Positions 1 through 6,877 of a stretch of DNA of 6,877 nucleotides are shown one piece after another (within the stretch, counting starts at the first letter, position 1; every line of letters starts with the position of its first letter). The DNA comes from a bacterium. Its GTDB lineage: Bacteria > DYJV01 > JALVYZ01. Location: the NCBI GenBank assembly GCA_027037705.1, contig JALVYZ010000375.1:1-6877 (forward strand), given 5' to 3'. Below the pieces are notes generated by a model. That model did not search any database and had not been told where the DNA came from. It saw only the letters and a list, made by a program, of their open reading frames with translations. A program made the position numbers and the translations under genes.

Positions 1-2315
1 CCATTAATATTTATAAAAGCTTGGTCATTAGGATTTCCTGTTATTGGTGAAATATCTACTGTTTCAAATTTTTTCTCTTGAAATGATTTATAAATATTCC
101 AATCATAGAATGGTATAATAACTGTATGACTTTCAAGACCTTTAGCTTTATGAATTGTCATTATTTTTAATGCATCAATATCGTCACTAATTGTAACTGT
201 TATATCTTTATTATTATAAAAATAATCAAGTATATCTTCTATACTTTTTTGTGATTCTGTAAGTTTTAAAACTTCTTCCAATAATTTATCAAAATATAAT
301 TTGTTATCTTTTAAATTAAAAATTTCAAGACTTAACAATTTACAAAAAATTTCATATGGTGAAAGTAATTTTACATCTTCCTTTAGATCTTTTAATAACA
401 TTTCATTAATATTTACTATTTTTAATGCAGATTTATAACTATAATCATCTGAATAAACAATTGCAGATAATAACAATAAAAATCTTTTAATTTCATAGTT
501 GTTTAATAAAATTAACGAATCTTCGGTAATAAAAGGAATTTCAGGTAAATATTCTCGTATCCAGCTAACAACAAAGTCTATATTATCTTTCTTTCTCAAT
601 AAAATCATAATATCAGATGGTTTTATCCCTTTATTAAATATTAATCTCTTTAAAACCTCTATTAAACTTTCACAGTAGAATTCTTCATTCTGTTCAACTT
701 CTTCGTTGTCTTTTAAATTAACCTCTATATATCCTTCTGAATTAATAAAATTTTGTTGAAATGAATTTTTATATACATCTTTTATTGCTTTTTCTAATTT
801 TATTGATAAAGAACTATCATAATTTTTTAAAACTTCTTTAAAATCTTCATTAAAAATATTTTTCACATCAAAAACTTTATTGTTGAATTCAACGATATTT
901 TTAGCAGAACGAAAGTTTCTGTTTATATTTTCCTGAGTAAGAGTTAAATATTCTTTTTCAAGCACTTTATCAAAAATCGTATAATCTCCACCTCTCCATG
1001 CATAAATTGCTTGTTTTTTATCTCCTACTAAAAATAGCGAACCTCCTTGAGACACAGCATTTTCTATTAATGGGAAAATTGCATCAAATTGTTCATTCGA
1101 AGTATCTTGAAATTCGTCAATTAAGTAATGAGTTATTTTTTCTCCTAATCTACAAAAAGCATAATTAACTCCATCTTCCCTTTTCAAAATATTACTTAAA
1201 TCCTTTGCAATTTTACTTCCATCAACTATATTTAAATAAGATTTTATTTCTATTTCCTTTTCCTTATATTTTTTTAACAATGCACTAACAGCATAAGATT
1301 CAAATGTTTCTCTTAACAATAAAAATTTTTCACCAATTGAAATACATTCCTTTAAGTTTATTAAAAATTCTTTTTCTATATTTCTATCTAAAAAATTGTT
1401 TTTTCTGTATAATCTCTTTAATGAATTATCTTCAACAATTTCCTTAAAAGCCTTAAATTTATCTCTTTCTAAAAATTTTTTTAAATTTAAATCTTTAAAT
1501 CTTTTTATTTGATTACCATGAAAAATATTTTTGTTTTGGTTAATAATATCTTCAAAATATGAAAAATAAGGAGATAATCTATTTTCTATTTCTGATTCTA
1601 TATCGCTGAGATTATTACCAACAAGGTTGAATCTTTTACCTAATTCATAAAAAGTAATAATATTTTCTGGGATATCTACATCTTTAAAATCTTTAATTCC
1701 ATTAATTATAATCTTTTCTGGATTTACTCCTTTATTTGCAAGAGGAAGGTAATTTTTAAGAAAGTTCAATAAATCATCAAAATTATCAGGATTTGAAAAA
1801 ATATCATCAATTGTAAGCTGAAAAATTTCTTCTCTATTAAAAGTTATCTCATAATCTGGATAAATATTTAAATCAATTGCAAATGCCTTTAAAATTTTAT
1901 TCATAAAAGAATCAATTGTTGTTATATTAAAATCACCATGATTTTTTATAATATCAACTAACAATGTTAGAGCATCTTTTTCTTTAATATCAAAATCTTC
2001 TTTATTGAATTTCTCATCATTATAAATATTGACCAAATATTTTAAGAATAAGATAACCCTCTCTTTCATTTCGGCTGCAGCTTTATTTGTAAAAGTGATT
2101 GCAACGATGGAACCTAAAGTTTCTGGCAATATAAATTCTTCTGATTCTGGCGATTGGGAAATTTTACAAATTTTAAAATTTGAATTTTTTTGAATTGATT
2201 TTAAATAATAGGATAATAGATAAATAAACCTTTTTGCAAGCTGATACGTTTTACCAGAACCAGCTGACGCTTCTATACTTAATGTTCTGATAAATTTATA
2301 TTTTTCTTTATTCAT
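1..2315 (-). CDS. RecB/AddA-like UvrD-family (SF1) helicase, 3' end cut by window edge
   Basis: ATP-dependent superfamily 1A DNA helicase; 771 codons are visible and the frame is still open at the left edge. Motifs seen in order: Walker A (ASAGSGKT, residues 16-23), motif Ia (ITFTNKAAAEMK, 73-84), TTIDSF (132-137), Walker B/motif II (DEFQDT, 400-405), motif III (GDKKQAIYAWRG, 431-442), motif IV (NFRS, 467-470) and motif V (MTIHKAKGLE, 719-728). Motif VI and any C-terminal nuclease domain would lie beyond the edge. The roughly 380 residues between Walker A and motif II, and the TIDSF motif, are typical of the large RecB/AddA-type proteins rather than of short UvrD, Rep or PcrA. A role in double-strand break processing is therefore likely, but no AddB or RecC partner is visible. 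The ATG at 2315 is the only sensible start: the next Met (residue 83) lies past Walker A. It sits 12 bases after, and in frame with, the stop of the regulator gene, and has no Shine-Dalgarno sequence. Confidence 0.9.
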   Translation of the reverse strand, partial: MNKEKYKFIRTLSIEASAGSGKTYQLAKRFIYLLSYYLKSIQKNSNFKICKISQSPESEEFILPETLGSIVAITFTNKAAAEMKERVILFLKYLVNIYNDEKFNKEDFDIKEKDALTLLVDIIKNHGDFNITTIDSFMNKILKAFAIDLNIYPDYEITFNREEIFQLTIDDIFSNPDNFDDLLNFLKNYLPLANKGVNPEKIIINGIKDFKDVDIPENIITFYELGKRFNLVGNNLSDIESEIENRLSPYFSYFEDIINQNKNIFHGNQIKRFKDLNLKKFLERDKFKAFKEIVEDNSLKRLYRKNNFLDRNIEKEFLINLKECISIGEKFLLLRETFESYAVSALLKKYKEKEIEIKSYLNIVDGSKIAKDLSNILKREDGVNYAFCRLGEKITHYLIDEFQDTSNEQFDAIFPLIENAVSQGGSLFLVGDKKQAIYAWRGGDYTIFDKVLEKEYLTLTQENINRNFRSAKNIVEFNNKVFDVKNIFNEDFKEVLKNYDSSLSIKLEKAIKDVYKNSFQQNFINSEGYIEVNLKDNEEVEQNEEFYCESLIEVLKRLIFNKGIKPSDIMILLRKKDNIDFVVSWIREYLPEIPFITEDSLILLNNYEIKRFLLLLSAIVYSDDYSYKSALKIVNINEMLLKDLKEDVKLLSPYEIFCKLLSLEIFNLKDNKLYFDKLLEEVLKLTESQKSIEDILDYFYNNKDITVTISDDIDALKIMTIHKAKGLESHTVIIPFYDWNIYKSFQEKKFETVDISPITGNPNDQAFININ

Positions 2316-2327
2316 TAATATTAAAAA

Positions 2328-2966
2328 TTAATGAGCGCCATAAATTACAGCTAAAATTAAAGCAGGTTTATCTGTATTCGTCGTTATAAAATGAGGAACA
2401 GATGATAAATAGTAAATAGTATCCCCCATATGTAAAATTTCAACATTATCTCCAATAACAACCTTTACTTCACCATCAAGAACATATATAAATTCTTCAC
2501 CTTCATGCACTGATTTCTCTTCTTTACTGTTAGGAAGTAATTTTACAATAAATGGTTCCATATTCATCTCTTTTAATCCTGATGCAAGAGGGATATACGA
2601 ATAATTATATCCTGTTGAAGATTTTCTTGGTACAACTTTTTGCTCTTTTACTCTCATTACACAATAATTCTTTTCTCCAGGTTCACTAAAAAGATTTGCT
2701 ACCATTGTATCAAGAGCTTTTGATAATTTTACAATTATTCCCAATGGAGGTGAAACTTTTCCATTTTCAATATCTTCTAAAAATTCTTTTGAAAATCCTG
2801 TTTTTTTTGCAACATCTTCTATTGTTAAACCTTTTGTTTCTCTTATTTTTTTTATTTTCTCACCTATTAACAATCCTGGTTGTTGTACTTCAACACTATC
2901 AAGTTTCGATGAAATCTCCTCAATATACTCTTCATAATATTTATTAACTTTTTCTACTGGAATCAT
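2328..2966 (-). CDS. XRE-family HTH and cupin-domain transcriptional regulator
   Basis: Cytoplasmic DNA-binding regulator of 212 residues, the usual size for the HTH_3 plus Cupin_2 class. A charged N-terminal extension (1-30) is followed by a lambda-repressor-like helix-turn-helix (about 34-92; IGEKIKKIRETKGLTIEDVA, then FSKEFLEDIENGKVSPP). After a linker comes a single cupin barrel (about 138-208). Its first motif holds His154, Glu157 and Glu158 followed by YVLDG; its second holds GDTIYYLSSVPH with His192. These are plausible metal- or ligand-binding positions. In this family the cupin usually senses a small metabolite, but the ligand cannot be read from sequence. The gene begins 34 bases after the synthase gene, with a strong Shine-Dalgarno sequence, so it is probably cotranscribed with it. 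Control of the synthase and of its own operon is the simplest inference. The family call is firm; the target and ligand are unknown. Confidence 0.93.
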   Translation of the reverse strand: MIPVEKVNKYYEEYIEEISSKLDSVEVQQPGLLIGEKIKKIRETKGLTIEDVAKKTGFSKEFLEDIENGKVSPPLGIIVKLSKALDTMVANLFSEPGEKNYCVMRVKEQKVVPRKSSTGYNYSYIPLASGLKEMNMEPFIVKLLPNSKEEKSVHEGEEFIYVLDGEVKVVIGDNVEILHMGDTIYYLSSVPHFITTNTDKPALILAVIYGAH

Positions 2967-2971
2967 AGTCT

Positions 2972-2977
2972 CCTCCT
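2972..2977 (-). promoter_or_regulatory. Shine-Dalgarno sequence of the XRE-cupin gene
   Basis: On the minus strand AGGAGG lies 5 bases before the ATG at 2966, preceded by a run of nine A. This full match fixes the start and contrasts with the helicase gene downstream, which has no such site. Confidence 0.85.
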
Positions 2978-2978
2978 G

Positions 2979-2999
2979 TTTTTTTTTATTTAAAAAAAA
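2979..2999 (-). repeat. A/T-only inverted repeat between synthase and regulator genes
   Basis: Read on the minus strand, the gap holds eight T, then AAAT, then nine A, immediately before the AGGAGG of the regulator gene. The T and A runs can pair into an 8-bp A-U stem with a 4-base loop. It has no G or C and the U run comes first, so it is not a standard intrinsic terminator. It may simply be an unstructured A-rich leader that helps ribosomes bind, or it may be chance in an AT-rich genome. Confidence 0.4.
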
Positions 3000-3000
3000 T

Positions 3001-4824
3001 TTACATTATTGCATCTTCCATTTCCATTAATTTTTCAAATTTAATATCTAATCCTAACACTCCTACCATTTCACCTCTATCATTCCATATTGGATGTGAT
3101 ACTGTTAAACATAAATCTCCTGTAATTTTAGAGGTATATAAATTAGATACATAAAAACCTCCTTTTTTAACTACCTCTATAAACCATCTTCTATTTGAAA
3201 GGTTTTCTCTTACCCAACTTAAAGCATATTTATTAGTCTCATCTGCCTGAGTGATATTTTTTGTAATCTGATTACCTTCCATATCAATAATATAAGCAAA
3301 TTGTATAAATGGATTTTGATATACAAGTTCTTGAAGTTCTTTCTCAGCTTCTGGGATGTTAAGATTTTTAATACAATCTTTTTCAACAAATTCTTTAACA
3401 ATTTTCTTTGCAATTTGCTTTGCTTTCTCTTTAATTCTTCCAAATTCAGAAATAAAGTATTCTGGCAAGTACTTCCTTGCAAGTTTTTCCATTTCTTCTG
3501 ATGAGAGTGCTGTTGTTCTACCTTCGTCATACATCTTTTTAACAACATGATAAATCTTTTGAATACCTGGATGACTTTTATCTACTTTTTTATCTCCCTG
3601 CAAACCTAAATATGAATTTACCCAATGAGCGATTCCAGCTGCTCCAGATTTATCATTAATGGCTACGGTTGGCGGCCTATTTAAAATTCTTCTTGTATCA
3701 AAAATATTGTAAATCTCTTCATTTTTTAATAAACCATCTGCATGGATTCCTGCTCTTGTAACATTAAACTCAGAACCAACAAATGGATAATTTGATGGGA
3801 TATGAAATCCAATTTCGTTTTCAAAATAATTTTTAAGATCTGTAATTACTGTTGTATCAATCCCATTATGATGACCTATTAAACTTATATAATCAATTAT
3901 TAATGCTTCTAATGGCGGATTTCCAGTTCTTTCACCAAATCCAAAAATAGTCCCATTTGCAGCAGCACAACCATAAAGCCATGCTGTTACAGCATTGATT
4001 AATACTTTATGAAAATCATTATGCCCATGCCATTCAAGATATTCAGATGGAACCCCAGCCTCATCAATAAACACTCTTACTAACTTTGGAACACTTCTTG
4101 GCAACTTTGCATTTGGGAAAGGCACTCCAAATCCCATTGTATCGCAAAGTCTTATTAAAATTGGCATTTTTGCATCTTCAGAAATTTTCATTAATTTTTG
4201 GGCAAATGGTATTACAAAACCATAAATATCTGCTCTTGTTATATCTTCAAAATGGCATCTTGGCACAATCCCATGTTCAAGTGAAGCTTCGATAATTTTT
4301 AAATAATCTTTTAATACTTCTTTTCTATTCTTTTTTAATTTTAAAAATATATGATAATCAGAAACAGATGTTAATATTCCAGTTTCTTTTAGTCCCATTT
4401 CTTTTACTAATTCAAAATCATTAACATTTGCTCTAATCCAGCCAGTAATAATTGGGAATTCATAATTTCTTTCAAGACATAGTTCAACTGCTCTTTTGTC
4501 TTTATCTGAATACAAAAAAAACTCACATTTTCTTATTACTCCATTTGGTCCTCCAAGTTTATGGAAAAAATCAAAAATTGTAACAATCTGCTCTGGAGTA
4601 TAAGGAGGTCTTGCCTGCTGTCCATCTCTAAATGTTGTATCTGTTATAAAAATTTCATCTGGCATTGATGGAATTACAAAAGTATTTTCAAATTCTACTC
4701 TTGGAATTTCTACATAAGGAAAAAATTCTCTAAATAAGTTCGGTCTATCAGTATTAATCAGTGGGTACTTCTCATCAGCTAATTTTAAATATTTACTGAT
4801 GTTAATTATCTTTCTTTTTGGCAT
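3001..4824 (-). CDS. LeuA/homocitrate/Re-citrate synthase-like acyl-CoA condensing enzyme with C-terminal PDC/Cache-like sensor domain
   Basis: A 607-residue cytoplasmic enzyme of the HMGL-like TIM-barrel superfamily, which condenses an acyl-CoA (usually acetyl-CoA) with a 2-oxo acid. Visible motifs: DTTFRDGQQ (62-70) at the start of the barrel, the metal-binding HGHND (266-270), GFGERTGN (295-302) and GIHADG (359-364). The region RILNRPPTVAINDKSGAAG (379-397) lies where LeuA has its GKHSG segment. A helical linker (about 456-500) leads to a domain (about 497-600) with the hallmarks of a PDC/Cache sensor: RRWF, then GGFYVSNLYTSKITGD, LTVSHPIWNDRG and VGVLGLDI. No membrane segment or signal peptide is seen, so this sensor is cytoplasmic. 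The usual LeuA regulatory domain is absent. The acceptor (oxaloacetate, 2-oxoglutarate, 2-oxoisovalerate or pyruvate) cannot be assigned, so I give no symbol; a Re-citrate or homocitrate synthase-like role is my leading guess. The start is fixed by AGGAGG 4 bases upstream. Confidence 0.88.
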   Translation of the reverse strand: MPKRKIINISKYLKLADEKYPLINTDRPNLFREFFPYVEIPRVEFENTFVIPSMPDEIFITDTTFRDGQQARPPYTPEQIVTIFDFFHKLGGPNGVIRKCEFFLYSDKDKRAVELCLERNYEFPIITGWIRANVNDFELVKEMGLKETGILTSVSDYHIFLKLKKNRKEVLKDYLKIIEASLEHGIVPRCHFEDITRADIYGFVIPFAQKLMKISEDAKMPILIRLCDTMGFGVPFPNAKLPRSVPKLVRVFIDEAGVPSEYLEWHGHNDFHKVLINAVTAWLYGCAAANGTIFGFGERTGNPPLEALIIDYISLIGHHNGIDTTVITDLKNYFENEIGFHIPSNYPFVGSEFNVTRAGIHADGLLKNEEIYNIFDTRRILNRPPTVAINDKSGAAGIAHWVNSYLGLQGDKKVDKSHPGIQKIYHVVKKMYDEGRTTALSSEEMEKLARKYLPEYFISEFGRIKEKAKQIAKKIVKEFVEKDCIKNLNIPEAEKELQELVYQNPFIQFAYIIDMEGNQITKNITQADETNKYALSWVRENLSNRRWFIEVVKKGGFYVSNLYTSKITGDLCLTVSHPIWNDRGEMVGVLGLDIKFEKLMEMEDAIM

Positions 4825-4828
4825 ACAT

Positions 4829-4834
4829 CCTCCT
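4829..4834 (-). promoter_or_regulatory. Shine-Dalgarno sequence of the condensing-enzyme gene
   Basis: On the minus strand AGGAGG stands 4 bases before the ATG at 4824. A second ATG at 4828 overlaps the end of this site, is out of frame and lies too close to be used, so the 4824 start is preferred. Confidence 0.82.
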
Positions 4835-4848
4835 TTTTATCTTTCTTT

Positions 4849-4865
4849 AATGATTACTATACATT
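4849..4865. promoter_or_regulatory. 17-base imperfect palindrome, candidate operator
   Basis: The plus strand reads AATGATTACTATACATT. Twelve of the sixteen non-central bases fit a perfect dyad (AATG..TA.C.TA..CATT). It lies in the only roomy intergenic gap, 25 bases before the synthase ATG, and covers a candidate -10 hexamer. The size and symmetry suit an XRE-type dimer, and the adjacent regulator gene is the obvious candidate to bind it. AT-rich DNA gives such dyads by chance fairly often, so this is tentative. Confidence 0.3.
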
Positions 4866-4891
4866 AGGAAATTTCAAAAATTATTTTGCAA
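4856..4891 (-). promoter_or_regulatory. Weak candidate promoter for the synthase-regulator-helicase genes
   Basis: Two poor options exist on the minus strand. TTGCAA (4886-4891) and CCTAAT (4863-4868) are 17 bases apart, each matching the sigma-70 consensus at four of six positions. TATAGT (4856-4861) is a better -10 but has no good -35 at the right distance. With no terminator after ileS, readthrough from upstream is equally possible. Confidence 0.25.
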
Positions 4892-4901
4892 GTCTCATTT
4901 T

Positions 4902-6877
4902 TTACTTTTGATTAATAACCTTTCTACATCTTTCACATATTTTATCTTTGTCTTCTAAAACAGAAATATCATATTGCCAGCATCTCTGACATTTTTCACC
5001 TTCAGCTTTTGAAACATTTACTTTAATTTCTTCTTCCATATCCTTATCTATTATAATATTAAGTTGAGAAACAATTAATATCATTTTTAAATCTTTTTCA
5101 TATTTTTTGTAAAATTCATAATCTTTCTCATTTTTTAAAATAACCTCTACCTTTGCATCAAGTGAATGTCCAATAACCTTATTTTTTCTCGCCTCTTCAA
5201 TATATTTTGTGACTGTTTCTTTAATCTCAACTAATCTTTCCCAGTTTTCATAAATTTCTTCATTATCAAATATCTCACTAATTTCTGGGAATAATTGAGT
5301 ATGTATGCTTTCATCTGTGTTTTTAAAATAACGCCATGCTTCATCTGCTGTAAAAGCCAGTACTGGAGCAAGTAATTTAAGCAAAGCATCAACTATGTAA
5401 TATATTGCTGTTTGAGAAGATCTCCTAACTTTTGAATCTTTTGCTTCACAATATATTCTATCTTTTAATGCGTCAAGATAGAAAGCACTTAAATCAACAA
5501 CGCAAAAATTATAAATTTTATGGTAAACTATGTGAAATTCATATTCATCATATCCTCTAATTACTCTTCTGATTAATTTATTTAATTTTGCAAGGATATA
5601 TTTGTCAATTTCTGTCATTTCTCCATATTTAACTTTATCTATTTCAAAATCAAAATCTTTTAAAACTCCAAGCATATATCTAATTGTATTTCTTATTCTT
5701 CTATAAGCTTCTACCACTCTTTTTAATATCTCTTGAGAGATTCTAATGTCATCTCTATAATCTTGAGCAGCAACCCACAACCTTAAAATCTCTGCTCCAT
5801 ATTTTTTTATAATTTCTTCAGGAGAGATAACATTTCCTGCTGATTTACTCATTTTTTTACCTTCGCCATCCACTACAAATCCATGAGTTAAAACTTCTTT
5901 ATATGGAGCTACATCTCTATTTGAAATAGAAATTAGTAATGAACTATGGAACCATCCTCTATGCTGATCAGACCCTTCAAGATACATATTTGTTGGGAAA
6001 CTTTGAGTTTCATTGTTTTCACATACAGCTGCCCAGGAACTTCCTGAATCAAACCAAACATCTAAGATATCTGTTTCTTTTTCAAATTCATTTCCACCAC
6101 ATTTACATTTAAATCCATCTGGTAAAAAATCTTTTACAGGTCTATTAAACCATGCGTCAGCGCCTTCTTTTGAAAAAATCTCATATACTTTGTCAAATAA
6201 TTCTTTTGTTGAAATAATTTCTCCACAATTTTTGCAATATAAAACAGTAATAGGCACTCCCCATGCTCTCTGACGAGATATACACCAATCTGGTCTATTT
6301 TCAATCATATTATATATTCTTTCTTGCCCCCAGGATGGTATCCATTTGACATCATTCTTTATTGCCTCAAGAGCTTTTTTTCTTAATTCATTTTTCTCCA
6401 TAGAAATAAACCACTGACTTGTAGCTCTAAAAATTATTGGCTTTTTGCATCTCCAACAGTGTGGATAAGAATGGATAAATTCATCTTCAAGAATTAATGC
6501 ATTTTTCTCTTTTAAAATTTCATTAACTTTTTTATTTGCTTCAAACACAAATAGACCTTCAAGTTCTTTAACTCTAACTTCTTCTGTAAATTTCCCATAA
6601 TCATCTACTGGATTCAATATTGGTAAATTATATTTTATTCCAATTATATAGTCCTCTTCACCATGACCAGGAGCAGTATGAACGCATCCTGTCCCTGCAT
6701 CTAAAGTAACATAATCAGCATTAATGATTATTGACTCCCTATCAATAAATGGATGTTGACATTTTATAAATTCTAAATCTTTGCCTTTAAAAGTGACTAA
6801 TTCTTTATAACCTTTAATTCCCCAGAAATGCATACAAGATTCAGATAAATCTTTTGCTAAAATATAAACACCATCTC
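4902..6877 (-). CDS. ileS: Isoleucyl-tRNA synthetase, 5' end cut by window edge
   Basis: Class I cytoplasmic enzyme that charges tRNA-Ile and edits misactivated valine. The 657 visible codons start inside the CP1 editing domain, with 14 of them before the first Met at 6833; that Met is internal and not the real start. Some 270-300 N-terminal residues, including the HIGH signature, should lie past the right edge, judging from the usual length of about 900-950. Seen, numbering from the Met at 6833: editing-domain GTGCVHTAPGHGEEDY (47-62), HCWRC (125-129), RPDWCISRQRAWGVP (180-194), DVWFDSGSSW (258-267), GSDQHRGWFHSSL (287-299), KMSKS (327-331), a helical anticodon-binding region, and a C-terminal zinc finger (C615, C618, C633, C636). 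The GSDQHRGWFHSSL segment and the C-terminal finger mark it as bacterial IleRS rather than ValRS or LeuRS. An additional CxxC...CxC set (C200, C203, C243, C245) is present. It is the first gene of the row, 77 bases before the synthase. Confidence 0.97.
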   Translation of the reverse strand, partial: DGVYILAKDLSESCMHFWGIKGYKELVTFKGKDLEFIKCQHPFIDRESIIINADYVTLDAGTGCVHTAPGHGEEDYIIGIKYNLPILNPVDDYGKFTEEVRVKELEGLFVFEANKKVNEILKEKNALILEDEFIHSYPHCWRCKKPIIFRATSQWFISMEKNELRKKALEAIKNDVKWIPSWGQERIYNMIENRPDWCISRQRAWGVPITVLYCKNCGEIISTKELFDKVYEIFSKEGADAWFNRPVKDFLPDGFKCKCGGNEFEKETDILDVWFDSGSSWAAVCENNETQSFPTNMYLEGSDQHRGWFHSSLLISISNRDVAPYKEVLTHGFVVDGEGKKMSKSAGNVISPEEIIKKYGAEILRLWVAAQDYRDDIRISQEILKRVVEAYRRIRNTIRYMLGVLKDFDFEIDKVKYGEMTEIDKYILAKLNKLIRRVIRGYDEYEFHIVYHKIYNFCVVDLSAFYLDALKDRIYCEAKDSKVRRSSQTAIYYIVDALLKLLAPVLAFTADEAWRYFKNTDESIHTQLFPEISEIFDNEEIYENWERLVEIKETVTKYIEEARKNKVIGHSLDAKVEVILKNEKDYEFYKKYEKDLKMILIVSQLNIIIDKDMEEEIKVNVSKAEGEKCQRCWQYDISVLEDKDKICERCRKVINQK

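Noticed and set aside
2696-2947. Plus-strand open frame of 83 codons
   Set aside because: It lies opposite the XRE-cupin gene and its product is low-complexity and Leu/Phe-rich, with no recognisable domain. It is the complement of a Lys/Glu-rich gene.
2979-2999. T run and A run as an intrinsic terminator between synthase and regulator
   Set aside because: There is no GC-containing stem and the T run precedes the A run in the transcript, so it lacks the stem-then-U layout. The strong Shine-Dalgarno site that follows argues for cotranscription.
3219-3548. Minus-strand open frame of 109 codons in a second frame inside the synthase gene
   Set aside because: It is fully contained in the synthase gene, whose frame carries clear domain motifs; this one is low-complexity Lys/Leu-rich sequence.
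4881-4898. Five-codon frame (MRLAK) just after the ileS stop, as a leader peptide
   Set aside because: It has no ribosome binding site, no run of regulatory codons and no attenuator hairpin after it; such tiny frames are expected by chance.
6013-6273. Plus-strand open frame of 86 codons opposite ileS
   Set aside because: The ileS frame here carries conserved catalytic motifs and the plus-strand product resembles nothing; it is a shadow.
4902-6833. Treating the Met at 6833 as the ileS start
   Set aside because: The frame stays open to the right edge and the 14 codons before this Met continue the IleRS editing domain (DGVYILAKDLSESC), so it is an internal residue of a truncated gene.

Overview
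The window is a very AT-rich stretch (under one third G+C by eye) of what is almost certainly a bacterial chromosome. The isoleucyl-tRNA synthetase is of the bacterial type, and two of the three visible gene starts carry a full AGGAGG Shine-Dalgarno sequence. The proteins are rich in Lys, Glu, Ile and Asn, as expected for a low-GC genome. The host cannot be placed from sequence alone. The acyl-CoA condensing enzyme, with its possible Re-citrate or homocitrate synthase-like role, would fit an anaerobe, but that is inference.

All four genes lie on the minus strand, so transcription runs from high to low coordinates. In order they are: (1) ileS, missing its 5' end at the right edge (4902-6877); (2) a 607-residue enzyme of the LeuA/homocitrate synthase/Re-citrate synthase superfamily (3001-4824) that has a PDC/Cache-like sensor domain where LeuA enzymes carry their regulatory domain; (3) a 212-residue XRE-type HTH plus cupin regulator (2328-2966); (4) a RecB/AddA-like UvrD-family helicase, missing its 3' end at the left edge (1-2315). 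The helicase frame is open from its ATG to the window edge, and I translated it codon by codon without finding a stop.

The gaps are 77, 34 and 12 bases. The 77-base gap between ileS and the synthase is the only one with room for a promoter. It holds weak -10/-35 candidates and a 17-base imperfect palindrome over one of them. No hairpin terminator is visible in any gap, and there are no RNA genes, CRISPR arrays or mobile elements. The plus-strand open frames are low-complexity shadows of these genes.

The most interesting part is the synthase and regulator pair. The enzyme carries a small-molecule sensing module normally found outside the membrane in chemoreceptors and kinases. The next gene, 34 bases on, encodes a regulator with its own ligand-binding cupin. 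This suggests, without proving it, a condensing enzyme controlled both by a fused sensor and by a dedicated transcription factor.
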